DNA of 64,000 nt, from NCBI GenBank assembly GCA_027924585.1, contig BSBM01000123.1, positions 16,756,001 to 16,820,000 on the forward strand. Reading direction: 5' to 3'. Made by a program: the position numbers and the translations under genes. The notes below the pieces were generated by a model, which was given only the letters and a program-made list of their open reading frames with translations, was not told the origin of the DNA and searched no databases. Shown piece by piece: positions 22,233-32,961 of this stretch. This stretch comes from Larix kaempferi (lineage: Eukaryota > Streptophyta > Pinopsida > Pinales > Pinaceae). The number at the start of each line of letters is the position of its first letter. Position 1 is the first letter of the stretch.

Positions 22233-22860
22233 AAATCCACTGCCCTCCACCACCAAACTAATGGACAAAAAGAGGTCGTCGATAGGATTATTGTGCACAT
22301 CCTGCACATGTTCAAATCCAAGAATCCACACAAATGGTATGGGATCCTTCCTTATGTTCAAAACAACTACAACATATCCCTCCATAGCTCGACCAGTCAT
22401 AACCCCTCTGGTGGACCTAGGATTTCAACCATTGGACCCCATTGATGTGGCATTGCCCTTTGCACCCACACATGAAGAATCCTCCCATGATCAGTCTGAG
22501 GCCGAAAAAGCCACCAAATTAATTTAATGGATTCAACACATCTACAAACACATCCATGATATTTTACAGAAATTCAATGCTAAGTAAAAGCAATGCCATG
22601 ATCAACACAGGGTTCCACACAAGTTTCAAGTGGGAGACAACGTTTGGTTTCATTTGTGGAAAGAGCACCTTACAGGAACCCATAGGAAGATGTGTCCACT
22701 TCGTTATGGGCCTTATACCATCACCAAGGATATGGGCGAAAATTCTTTTGAATTAAGTATTCCCCCTTCTTTAGCTTGCACTCAGTACTCAATGTGGACC
22801 TCCTTCGACCATATTTTTCGCCACTATTGGACACATTGGAGGTGGAAGAGAAACTAAAAC
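22233..22860 (+). pseudogene. Gypsy integrase C-terminal half (continuation of 13019-13101)
   Basis: It opens with STALHHQTNGQ, the region with the catalytic Glu context, then SLMF/VQ-like and LHSST-like words, and from about 22590 KFQVGDNVWFHLWKEHLTG and PLRYGPYTITKDMG, the GPY/F module of gypsy integrases. LSIPPSLACTQYSMW and FDHIFRHYWTH follow. One TAA near 22526 and other stops or frameshifts interrupt it. This is the host gene into which the LARD jumped. Confidence 0.8.
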
Positions 22861-23089
22861 ATACAAATATAGCCCCATACTGCATGGAATAGGCCACCAT
22901 TAATAGGATCATAAACACACAAGTTAATGGCACTCACCAACATAAGATCTAAATTTATTGGGTTGTCAAAGAAGGGCAACTCTTGCACCAAAGAAAGTGG
23001 CTCAAAACGCATCAAGTTTAGCAACAGTTTCCCCATTTAATGGGGGCATTCAACACAATGGAGACTATTGCTTCCTAAGGGGAAAGGAA
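22861..23089 (+). pseudogene. Gypsy pol tail and polypurine tract
   Basis: CMEQATINRIINTQVNGT and LLHQRKWLKTHQV continue the family's pol C-terminus (a chromodomain-like or tether region downstream of GPY/F). PHLMGAFNTMETIAS lies just before the purine tract AAGGGGAAAGGAA (about 23077-23089). Confidence 0.65.
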
Positions 23090-23720
23090 TGATCTAGATG
23101 GACATCGGTGGCCATCCACTTAGTCCACTGGCTCAAAACACATTTTTCCATTTTGGTAGTTTTTTTATTGATATTCGGGTCCTGAACTTTCGGGGCCATT
23201 TTGAGGCCCTAAATGACGTTTTTTTTGGCACGAAAATTCCTAGTAGATAGCCTCCATCTACTACTAGTTTATTTAGAATGTGTAATTCTTGGCTATACCT
23301 TTCCTACGAGCTACTAAGTGCCTTAAATGGAGATCAAATACAAAAGTAACGCCCCCGAGAAGTTGACGTATCAACAAACCACAACGGTTTCACAAACCAT
23401 TTAGTGTTTCATCTTCCGAGGTTAGGGTTTTGGATGTTTAGGGTTTTCTCATCGATGCTTTAAGTTAAGAGGCACTTTTGGCCTCATTGTAACAAAGTTC
23501 TTGTGACTGCGTGTAGCCATCACATCTGTTCTCAGAGATAAGCTTCCACCATTCTAGCGAGTTCATTTCACTCTACATTTGTTTACAATTCCTGCATATT
23601 TCTTTCATTAATAGAAATTGAGTATTATTGTATCTCTGTGTTTTTGTCATATTTATGTGTTTCATTTCGTTCCCTCATAAATATGAATCATATTTAGTCA
23701 TTTAAACTACTGATCATTGC
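23090..23720 (+). repeat. 3' LTR of the split gypsy element (right end approximate)
   Basis: It starts TGATCTAGATGGACATC immediately after the purine tract. No partner LTR is in the window. The sequence runs to about 23700-23720, where copia GAG-pre-integrase homology begins. Confidence 0.55.
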
Positions 23721-23739
23721 AACAAGTATGTAATCAAAA

Positions 23740-24590
23740 AATGGCGGTTGGCCTTCCTCTAATCTCTTCCAAAGATGTTGCTTGCCCAGGCTGTGTTATC
23801 GAAAAACATCATCGGGACAGTTTTGAAAAATGTACCTCTTGACATGCCTCGACCCCCTTGTAGCTTGTTCATGTTGATTTGCATGGTCCACTTCCTTCTA
23901 CTTATTTCTATGCCTTCAAGTATTTCTTAACTTTCATTGATGACTTCTCCATATGCACTTGGGTTTACTACTTAAAACTTAAGAGTGAAGGTTTTGACAA
24001 TTTTTTGGCCTACAAGGCCCCTTGTAGAGAAACAATCTAGACATCAAATACACAAGTTAAGAACAAATAATGGAGCTGAATATGTAAACTACAAATTTAC
24101 TACTTACTACATTGCACAGGGAAATCAAATGCAACATAATGTAACAAACACACCACAACAAAATGGTGTTGCTTAGAGAAAGAAGTGCATATTAAAAGAA
24201 ATGGCTAATTGTATGCTCCAAGCTACTTAGGGATTAAGTCTTCAATTTTGGGTTGAAGCCATTAATTGTGCCAATTACATAGTCAATCGCACTCCCACCA
24301 AGGATCTAAAATATATAAAACCAGAAGAAGAATTGAGTAACATTAAATCATATGTCATCCACTTTCATGTGTTTGGTAGTGAAGCACAGGCTCATATTCC
24401 TGATGAAAAATGGAAAGCATTGTAGCTTAAGTGTGGAAAGTGCATATTTATTGGATATTCTGAAGATGTAAAGGGATATATTCTTCTTCAACCACATTCC
24501 AATGATATAATCATTAGAAGAGATGTTAAATTTGATGAAAATATCTCTGCGTGCGAGCCTAATTCGACATTTGTGCCATATGTGGCATGT
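23740..24590 (+). pseudogene. copia GAG-pre-integrase and integrase
   Basis: HHRDSFEK (zinc-binding region), then LVHVDLHGPLP with the first catalytic Asp, FKYFLTFIDDFSICTWVYYL, LRTNNGAEYVN (families have TDNGGEY; the second catalytic Asp is Asn here) and NTPQQNGVA followed by a stop before the catalytic Glu of AERK. FWVEAINCANYIVNRTPTK and CIFIGYSEDVKGY follow. The D to N change alone would inactivate strand transfer. Confidence 0.85.
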
Positions 24591-24837
24591 GAGCCATCTT
24601 TAATGCTTGTGCCATCTTCTACTCCCAACTTCCTTAATAATGTTCCTAATTCGACATCTTTTGATGATGATGATAGTGAGGATGAAAGTCCACCTCTCCC
24701 TGCTTATTTTCCTCTAATTTCACCAGCACAACTTCTTCCTCGATGCGTTTGTACAACATGTGAAACAACTAGTGGTCTTGTCACCGATCCCAAAGATCAG
24801 CATCGAACACATTCATAGTTCTATTGATCCTCTTCTC

Positions 24838-25640
24838 TTTTGGATCAAATTTCAGAGAAACATGAAACAAAGAAATTTGTAGAAGCTTCAGACCATCCAA
24901 ATTTGGATGTAGTTATGGATGAAGAATATTGTTCATTAATGGCGAACGATACTCGATATATTTTGCCTCTTTCGAAAGGAAGAAAACTTGTCAGATGTAA
25001 ATGGATATATCAAACTAAGTATGCATCCAATGGAAGTGTTGAAATACTTAAGTTAGGTTCGAAAGGATTTTCCTAACTTGAAGGAATTGACTACAATAAA
25101 AAAAATTCCCATGTCGCCAAAATGAACTCCATCTGCCTTGTTCTTTCACTTGCTGCTTCACATAAATCGGAGGTCCTTCAAATGGATGTCAATTCCACCT
25201 TCTTGAATGTGGATTTGTAGAAAGAAATTTACATGGAACAACCTTCTAGATATGTTCAAAATGACTCTAGCCTTATTTGCTGCCTTGAAAAATATCTATA
25301 TGGCCTTAAGCAATCTCCTCGAGCCCAATATGCCAAAATGGATAACTTTCTCCTTGGCATTGGTTTCTCTAGATGGAATTCTAATCAGAATGTCTATGCC
25401 AATAAAGTAAGAAACCATCTAATCATCCTTGTTCTTTATGTTGATGACATTATTCTTACTAGTAGTCACCATAGCCTTTTAACCCATGTGAAATGCATCC
25501 TTAAGATGGAATTTCAAATGAAAAACTTAGGACATTTGCATTATTTTCTTGGCCTCCAAGTCCTACAAACCAAAGAAGAAATATTTATTTCTCAATATAA
25601 GTATGCGTGTGACCTTATCCATCGCCTTCACATGTAAGAT
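24838..25640 (+). pseudogene. copia reverse transcriptase
   Basis: LPLSKGRKLVRCKWIYQTKY, then LQMDVNSTFLN (families QMDVKTAFLNG), YMEQPSRYV, CCLEKYLYGLKQSPRAQY, ILVLYVDDIILTS (intact catalytic YVDD) and MKNLGHLHYFLGLQV. Stops lie at about 25074-25076 and 25217-25219, and one separates it from RNase H at 25635-25637. The longest open piece is 25233-25637. Confidence 0.9.
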
Positions 25641-25699
25641 TGTAAACCAACCTCGTCTCCCTTCCAGTATGGAGTCAATATCTTTGCCACTTACACTTC

Positions 25700-26395
25700 A
25701 CCAGAAGTAAATGTTGCCTTGTATCGTCAACTAGTTGGTAGTCTCTTGTACTTGAATCATAGCCATCTTGGTATTTCCTTTGATGTTGGTCTTGTTTCCC
25801 GCTATATGAAAACACCCCATGAAATTCCATTGGAAATCAATAAAAATGATACTTCGATATATCTGGGGTATAGTTCAGTTTGGGATACATTACAGTTCAT
25901 GGGGAATCCTTTGTTGGTTGGTTTCACTAATTCAGAATGGGTCGGCGACCTTCATGATTGAGAGTCTACTGTAGGTTATGTTTTCAATCTTGGTTTTGGA
26001 CCTATCACTTGGGTTTGTCAGAAACAACAAGCTCTTACTCTTTCTTCAATAGAAGCAAAGTATTGAGTTGCAATTAATGCAAGTCAGGAAGCCTTTGGCT
26101 TCGACAAATGCTTTCAGAGTTTGGATTCGAGTAGCGACGGGCAATTAACCTTTGGTGTGACAATCAAAGTTCCATAAACCTCACCAAAGATCCAATTCAA
26201 CATCAGGGCAATAAGCAAATTGAGCTACATATGCACTTCATCAAAAATCTTGTTCACTATTGTGTTCTTGAAGTGATATTTTTCCCTACATATGATCAAG
26301 TTGCAGACATCTTCACAAAGTCTCTTATAGAAGCAAAATTTTCTAAACTTTGATCTATGCTAGGAGTTCAGGAATTTGTCAATCAGGGGGGATAG
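25700..26395 (+). pseudogene. copia RNase H
   Basis: YRQLVGSLLYLNHSHLGISF, SRYMKTPHE, TWVCQKQQALTLSSIEAKY followed by a stop, WCDNQSSINLTKDPIQHQGN and HFIKNLVHYCVLE. QVADIFTKSL lies near the end, before a purine-rich CAGGGGGGATAGG. Some catalytic positions are altered. Confidence 0.85.
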
Positions 26396-26476
26396 GCTCT
26401 AATGCCTCCTTCCTTCTCCTTTAGTGTCACTTTTGTAAATCCTTCAATCCTATCCCAAGTTGTTCTTAAGGGGGGA

Positions 26477-26945
26477 TGTTAGGATATATAGACACTTAGG
26501 AGTTAGTTAACATCAACTTGGTATAAAGTATCTTTAGGTAAAGTGTGTTTCTTTAGTATGCATTAGTATGCATTTGTACATACGTAATCCATAGTCATGG
26601 TATGTTCTAGACATAGAGTGATTTGACAGTTCATTCTCAACTCGATCTTAATAGCCATTGATCCATGGATTAATACCCGATTGGTTCCTAACCTCTATTT
26701 AAAGAGCAAAGAGGGTCATTTGCTTGATGATTGATTATGAGAAACTCATTGTAACATATTTTTTTTCTTTTGCATAATATATTGTGTCAAGTAGCTGTTT
26801 GGTTGGGCTCGTGGATTGTTTCCCTCTTCGAGGGGGGTTTTAACCATGTAAAAACATCGATGTGTTGAACAGTGATTTGTTTGTGTGATTAGTTATGACG
26901 GTGTTTGATATTCTAGAAATATCATGTGTTAGTCGAATAGAGGAA
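26477..26945 (+). repeat. 3' LTR of the truncated copia element (right end approximate)
   Basis: The polypurine tract TTAAGGGGGGA (about 26467-26476) is followed by TGTTAGGATATATAGACAC. A TATA-like CTATTTAAAGAGC lies near 26695. The end is placed near AGAAATATCA; no TSD could be tested because the 5' side is lost. Confidence 0.7.
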
Positions 26946-28016
26946 CTTACCTCCTCCATGTAACCACCTTAAGTGCTTCACTTTGACTTTAGGTTAATAA
27001 TTTAACTTTTACTTAAGGTGACTCGTTTTTTTTACAATAACAATTAGGGATTTTGAATTAAAAAGGTTTCAGTCAAAATTTGCAGCTGAGTAATACAAAA
27101 GAAGAGTTATCCTTAGGAGTGAGCAACAATACTTCCATCATACAAAAAAATTTCAAATTTTGTTTATTTTCCTTCTTTAAGGAATCCTCGAAACTACTAA
27201 AAGTATAAGAACGATTAAAGACACTTAAAATAAGTATTGATTTACATAAACATAACATAACTTATTGAAATATATATTATCTCTAAGCTTCTCTTGGCTC
27301 TCTATTTGCTTGATGCATTTTAGGGTTCTCCAATTCCATGTCTTTGGACAACTGGGAAACTGTGTCTTCTTCATTTATTTATTTCGGAGTTGATCCTAGT
27401 GATATTTGATGGTTTGAAGCTATTGGATGAAATACTTTGAAGAGGTTTTCAATTATGGATTTGAGTGGTTGTAAGGACTCTACCTCTAGACTTTGAATTG
27501 GCCTCTTTTGTTGCATAACAATGTCCATAACCTCATAATTTTGTGAACTACAATGGTGCTCATTACTATGCACTATACTTATAAGAAAGAGAATTGAGGT
27601 TCTAATCTCATTGTTATAATCTATTTGATGATAAAGAATCCTATGAATGCCATATATAATTCGTTGGCATTTTATATGTCATCCTTGACAATCCACTTTT
27701 CTTTGGAATGCATAGGGATGCTTAGAGACAAACAAATGAATGAACCCAAGACTAGTTAGATTTCCCCAATCATTGCTTGTAGGAAACAAGGGTAACCCCA
27801 AGAGACTAGACATTGTTGAAAATAAACCAAATTTAGAAATATTCATCCAACTTGAGTCGACCAACCAGTTAAAGTAGGCTTCAATTTTCTCAGCTAAGGA
27901 CTTATTACCATGATTGTATCCTTCCCAAATAACAAACAAAACACATATGAAATGGGTTAAGCTTGGCATACCTCATTTTCTTTCAATTAATCTAGCACAA
28001 GGTTGAACAAGAAGCA
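26946..28016 (-). other. Unassigned DNA with minus-strand ORFs of unknown nature
   Basis: Minus-strand ORFs at 27379-27573 (64 aa) and 27679-27969 (96 aa; hydrophobic N-terminus LTHFICVLFVIWEGY) have no domain I recognise. They could be exon-like or random. No flanking repeat was found. Confidence 0.3.
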
Positions 28017-28040
28017 TTGTATATTAAATCCCCAAATTTC

Positions 28041-28331
28041 TCAAACAACCCAAGGCCTCACTACAAAACACATAGAATTCATAAAAGGGAAGTCATTAGA
28101 ATGATCGAGAATGGCATTCAAAGAGCCAACCTCACCACCAAAAAAGCTGACATGGTCATGATCGAGAATGGCATTCAAAGAGCCAACCTCACCACCAAAA
28201 AAGATGACATGGTCATGATTGAGAATGAAAGGAAAAGAACCACCCAAGCCACATAATAATTGTGAAACATACCTCAAATGGACTATGCCAAGGAGATCCA
28301 TCGCAGTGCCCAATGCTAAGCATGAATTCAA
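28041..28331 (-). CDS. Unknown ORF with a 19-residue internal repeat
   Basis: 96-aa minus-strand ORF. FFGGEVGSLNAILDHDHV occurs twice in full and once in part, because the DNA carries a 57-bp tandem repeat (three starts). 57 is a multiple of three, so the frame is kept through the repeats. No family is recognised. It may be a captured gene fragment or chance; no promoter or splice evidence is available. Confidence 0.3.
   Translation of the reverse strand: MNSCLALGTAMDLLGIVHLRYVSQLLCGLGGSFPFILNHDHVIFFGGEVGSLNAILDHDHVSFFGGEVGSLNAILDHSNDFPFMNSMCFVVRPWVV
28101..28232 (+). repeat. 57-bp tandem repeat, about 2.3 copies
   Basis: ATGAT.GAGAATG starts at 28101, 28158 and 28215. The first two units differ at very few bases. 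Confidence 0.9.
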
Positions 28332-28559
28332 GAGACTAAGCCAAGATCGAACAAAAACGTAGATAAATGAGAGCTCAAAACCCCATTAACCCACCATTAC
28401 CCATGGAGCTTATGTTGAAGCATTCATGGAACTTGGAGTGGGATGGTATGTTTGATGCCAACAGATGCATGTTCTGCTCCTTTAATGCATTTCCATTGTC
28501 ACCAATTTCAACCATGTTAACTATTATGGTACATGGGATTGGGAGATATACAACTTGAC

Positions 28560-29989
28560 CATTTTTTTAATTGACCCTTTATCATTTAAGCTACTTGATT
28601 AGCTTCAATGTCTACCTCTATGTTGAGATCTTATAATATGTCATAAAACTCTATATTTTTTAAACGAGAAGCTTCAATTTTAACCTTAGAAAATTATTAG
28701 AATAAATAATTTTTCAATAAAATATATTATCTACTTATAAACATTATTATTATTATCAAATTCCCACGGCTACTAAAGAATCTACTTCACTACAATCAAT
28801 AATTTGAAATCCTTGAAATAATACATAGACATAAACTTAGACATAAACTTCTTAGTTGATTGTAATTCCCAAACTCCAAACTTAACTTATTTCCTTAATT
28901 CCTCGGAAATAAAAATTAATCCCCACTTACCACCCTTAAAATAAATCAATTATTAAAAAATAAATCAATACAAGTTTAGTCCAAGCAGTGAAAACCCAAA
29001 CCCACTCTGTTAGATTATCCAATTCAACCAATCAAAGAAATAAAATTTTCAAACATCTAAGCTTTTCCTAAGTTTTGACCTTTTTATTATTTGAAATTTG
29101 ATAAATGACCAATTCTTTTTTTTTCACACTATCAATATAGACAAAGCAACAATACATTTAATTCTTATTTTCTTCTTAATGGTTTGAAGTTGCACATGGA
29201 ATTATTTGGTTAAATGTATCAATAGAGCATTAAATGATTTTCAATTTAAAAGCATTTAATGCTCAGTCGATTTAGCATTAATGCATCTCATCATAGAAGT
29301 CGATGTCCATATGATGTATGATATTCTTAACCATCCCACATGGCAGACACCATTAACGTAATTGTATTTTTGCAAGGCTTTGTAACGCTGGAGTATATCT
29401 GGTTCACAGGTATATGTCTATCGGGGTTTAAATATATTATAATATGCATTTATTTGAAGCTAATTATCTTCCATGGCCAATGTGTTGTGTACAGAGCAGA
29501 CAAGTTTCATAAATATGTCTATCAAACTAATGGAGCAGACAAGTTACAGAAATATGTCTATCAAACTAATAGCTAACACTTTCACTTGCAGCCACTTTAC
29601 AGTGAACTGCAGAAAATACTAAATGTACACTGAAAGTAGAAATGAAGAACATGCATACTGTAGAATTGTATACATGTTATCTTTGATATATAAATAATAA
29701 TAGTCACATTTGTCTTGAATATCAATATCACATATATTAATAAGAATGTATTTTCTTGAGAAACTGTTCTTATTCGACTAATGTTTATTTTCTAATTTTT
29801 TTTTATAGATTAGGGTTGATTACCATTTTATAATATCTTACCTTATCGTATATTTTTTATGGTCACTTCAGCTTGAATTTACTGCAGAGTTACTTCTTCC
29901 TCAACTCTCCAATGATTTAGTGAAAACATGGCATTTTTATGTCAATATCACTTAAGTTGCACTGGTTTTGAGTAGAGTATGACACAATC
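28560..29989. other. AT-rich unassigned DNA with a 39-bp duplication
   Basis: No domain-bearing ORF. GAGCAGACAAGTT..A.AAATATGTC begins at 29494 and again at 29533, giving a 39-bp (13-codon) direct duplication at 29494-29571. The rest is AT-rich with no clear element. Confidence 0.6.
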
Positions 29990-30424
29990 TTAGGAAGCCC
30001 TTTGTCTCACATGTTGTTTATCTTGTTCTTGTACATTAGATACCGAATCATAGCCATGCTTTTAATGGAGAAAGACTCACTTCTCTAAGGAGAATAGGGT
30101 TAAGTGTAGTGCCTTTGATTTTGAGATTATATGTTATAAAGTGCTTTTGGATTTGTTCTATCCTTCTCCACAATTCTTTAGAATCGCTACAATCCCAAGC
30201 TTCACATCCATATAAGATAACATAAGTGACAAGAGTCTTAAAAAGGAGTTTCTTCTCATCCAAAAGCCAAAAGGTATGTTAATGTCCATAGTAAATTTTC
30301 CACCCTCCATTAATCATTTTATCAATGCTATAGTTCAAGTTAAGCTTGTGGATCAATTCCCAGATATTTGTATGGAGTCACTTCCTCCAAATTGTTGTTG
30401 TTCTACATGAAAATAGCATAAACC
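29990..30424 (-). mobile_element. LINE fragment, 3' part of the RT
   Basis: The minus-strand ORF 30048-30263 encodes FKTLVTYVILYGCEAWDCS, then WRRIEQIQKHFI and LREVSLSPL, the post-palm region of plant LINE reverse transcriptases. The nucleotide sequence is parallel to 31730-32130 in the longer LINE, so this is a second, older copy of the same family cut on both sides. Confidence 0.75.
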
Positions 30425-30428
30425 AGAG

Positions 30429-30584
30429 TAAATCCATCTTAACTTTGGATCTATCATTCACTGATAGGGATCAAATCTCTCGAGGTGCACACATTTTTTA
30501 GTTCAAAAACTCAAGAAAAAGCTTGCACCTCGAAAATTTTGATCGTGATTGACACATAAAAGATCCAAAGTTAAGATGGATCTA
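30429..30584. mobile_element. Foldback (MITE-like) element with TA flanks
   Basis: ATCCATCTTAACTTTGGATC at 30432 and its exact reverse complement ending at 30581 form perfect 21-bp ends. Pairing continues inward (GATCAAA..TCGAGGTGCA against TGCACCTCGA..TTTTGATC), so most of the 152 bp folds into one long hairpin with a loop near 30500-30530. TA dinucleotides flank both ends (30429-30430 and 30583-30584), as with Tc1/mariner-type insertions. No coding capacity. Confidence 0.7.
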
Positions 30585-31129
30585 TGTTGGTGATAAAACT
30601 GTAATTAGATGGGATCATAAAAGATGAATGCGAGCATATGATTATAAAAAAAAAAACATGTAAACTGCAAAGAGGTAAAGATAGATAAATTCCATAATAT
30701 TCATATCAAGTAATTAATTGAACATACCCAAACTTGTACCGGTTGAAAGCAATATCAATTATCAATTAGTGAATTAGATAATGCAATAAGTATTTAAGTT
30801 TCATTAAATTTTTTAGTTTTGATTTATTTTGAATGTATATATCCGTGTTTTGAACTTTAGGCTAGGGCCGACATTGTAAATTTCTTTTTAATTAATAATT
30901 TTTTATTTTATTTTATTGTTGAGCATGGATACTGGGTTGTAGAAAGCGTTTCTCGACACAATGATAAAAACATCCAAAGAGATTAGAACCAAATATCTAC
31001 TCAACCAACCATATCAAATAATAATCATATTATATGTTATCAAATAATACTTATAACAAATCATAATAATACTATATATATGTATATATGATGATGATTA
31101 ATGTCCCCTAAGACCAAACTTTGGTGTAT
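30585..31129. other. AT-rich unassigned DNA
   Basis: A-rich and T-rich tracts near 30649 and 30880-30920, TATATA words near 31075-31090; no gene or element border found. Confidence 0.5.
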
Positions 31130-32279
31130 CAGACCTTAAAAAGAAAGAAAGAATGGAACTATTTGGTTTGCTTTAAAATTTTATTCCTATGCTCAAAAAG
31201 CTTGAAGAGAAGCTTTCATAGCTCAATATAGTTTTGGCAAGTTAGGAGGTTAGAAAGGTTTGTATGTGGGTGTGAGCAGTGCACTCTAAGACTAAGTGGT
31301 TTTCATCCTCAACGCTCATAGATTCACAAAGATGGAAAATCCTTTCTGCCCATGACGTTTTAGGAACTAACCAACGTCATGTTTCGATATAGAGATCAAG
31401 AGAGTTCATTATTATCTTGGCTATATTATTTTTCTTCTTTGAGCTAGTTAATATCAAGATATACTTCTTAACATCCAGATTATGGTTAATGACCTCTTTA
31501 TAGTATCTTAATTTTATTTTAACCTCTAAATATTTCTCGCACCACATTTTCTCTTTAAACTTAAATGTAACAATATTTTTTACATTAATGATATTCTACA
31601 AAGTGTCATTTTCGTCAATGCCCCAATGGCCTAACCAAGCCATGGTATCTTTACACCAGGCTCGCTTGAGGAACGGGTGGTTTTGACTTGATTTTAAAGG
31701 AATTTTAGGAAGTCTCTCATCTCCCATGTTATTTATCTTGTGCTTGCACATCAGGTACCTAGTCATAGTCATGCTCTTGATGGGGGGAAGGTCTACTTCT
31801 ATAAGGAGAATAGGATAAGGTGTATTGGTTTTAATTTTGAGTTTATAAGTTATAAGACGATTCTATATTTTCTCTATATTTCTCCAGGATTCTCTAGAAA
31901 TGTTGCAACCCCACACTTCATAGGCGTATAAGATAACCAAAATTACAAGAGTTTCAAAGAGGAATTTGTTTTTATCCCACATGACTAGGTTGGCTAATTT
32001 GCAATTGTTTGCAAGACCAAAATAAGTTTTCCACCCTGCTTTATCCTTTTCTCGATGCTATAGTTCCATTTGAGCTTGCGATGAATATCAATTCCAAGAT
32101 ATTTGTAAGAAGTCACTTCCTCCAATTTGCTATTGTCATATATAAAATTAGTTTAGGTGTCTTTCTTGTACTTTATAATCATTACTTTTGTCTTGTCAGT
32201 ATTAACAAGCATACCCATATTAGAGTAGAAATCTTGGAGAATTCTTAATTTCTTATCAAGATCAAAGCGACACCTTTGT
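31130..32279 (-). mobile_element. LINE retrotransposon, 3' part (RT C-terminus and tail)
   Basis: The minus strand shows RFDLDKKLRILQDFYSNMGM, LVNTDKTKVMIIKYKKD and SYKYLGIDIHRKLNW, the RT region after the YADD motif. It then shows a Cys/His-rich tail (CESMSVEDENHLVLEC) near 31290-31340, the terminal knuckle-like segment of plant LINEs. It directly continues 36720-38750 once the chromovirus between them is removed. Confidence 0.8.
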
Positions 32280-32710
32280 GATGAACTTGCAATAATTAAT
32301 TAATGCAAATACATGAGATATCAAAAATAATAGAACTTAGAATCACTTTTATATTGATCACGGGCCACTTCGAGGGGGAAACCTCCTTTGAGCAAGCTCA
32401 ATACAATTAACTTCACGGTGCCTTCATAGGCCTCAACACACACTTATATACTAAGTCTAGGCACCAATACCATGGGTCAATACTATGTGTCAATACAAAC
32501 CATGGGCTAAATCTAGGCGCCAATACTATGACTCAAAACCATGGGACATATAATACTATGGGACGACTTACAAAGCATATGCGTCCAATACTATGGGTCA
32601 ATACTATGGGCTAATATAAACTATGGATCAACAAATACTACGGGACGACTTACAAAGCATATGCATCCAACAACAATATACTAACAAAGTAAAGACATGG
32701 GTTCCTAACA
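32280..32710 (-). repeat. 3' LTR of the chromovirus-type element
   Basis: On the plus strand it runs TGATGAACTTGC...TTCCTAACA. Short internal words (CCAATACTATGGG, GGGACGACTTACAAAGCATA) recur within it. The minus-strand polypurine tract CTAAGGAAGAGGGGA lies immediately upstream (plus 32711-32725). Confidence 0.9.
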
Positions 32711-32961
32711 TCCCCTCTTCCTTAGAAAAAGCTTTGTCCTCAAAGCTTTAGATGTGGAAATTGATGCAGAATATGAAGGAGTGGGTCCCCTGTAGCATCC
32801 TCGGGTTGCTTTCCAAGCCACTGGCGCCTTTGGAGTTTCAAGGAGGATTGCATGGAAGGCTTTAGACGAAGAAGAACCATATCAGCGATGTGAAAAGTGC
32901 ACTCAAAACGGTGCTAATCGGCTTGTTGTTTCAATCGAATTCTTGCCATGTGAAAATTGTC

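Larger units (their letters stand above)
23720..26945 (+). mobile_element. Ty1/copia retrotransposon, 5'-truncated, with 3' LTR
   Basis: The order integrase, RT, RNase H, polypurine tract, LTR is copia-type. Gag, protease and the 5' LTR are absent; homology starts in the GAG-pre-integrase domain at about 23740. All domains carry some stops but few frameshifts, and RT keeps its YVDD box. The right LTR end is estimated. Confidence 0.9.

Noticed and set aside
28101-28232. Possible CRISPR-like direct repeats
   Set aside because: Units are contiguous with no variable spacers; a plain minisatellite. The same holds for 2436-2702, 19503-19692 and 57721-57866.
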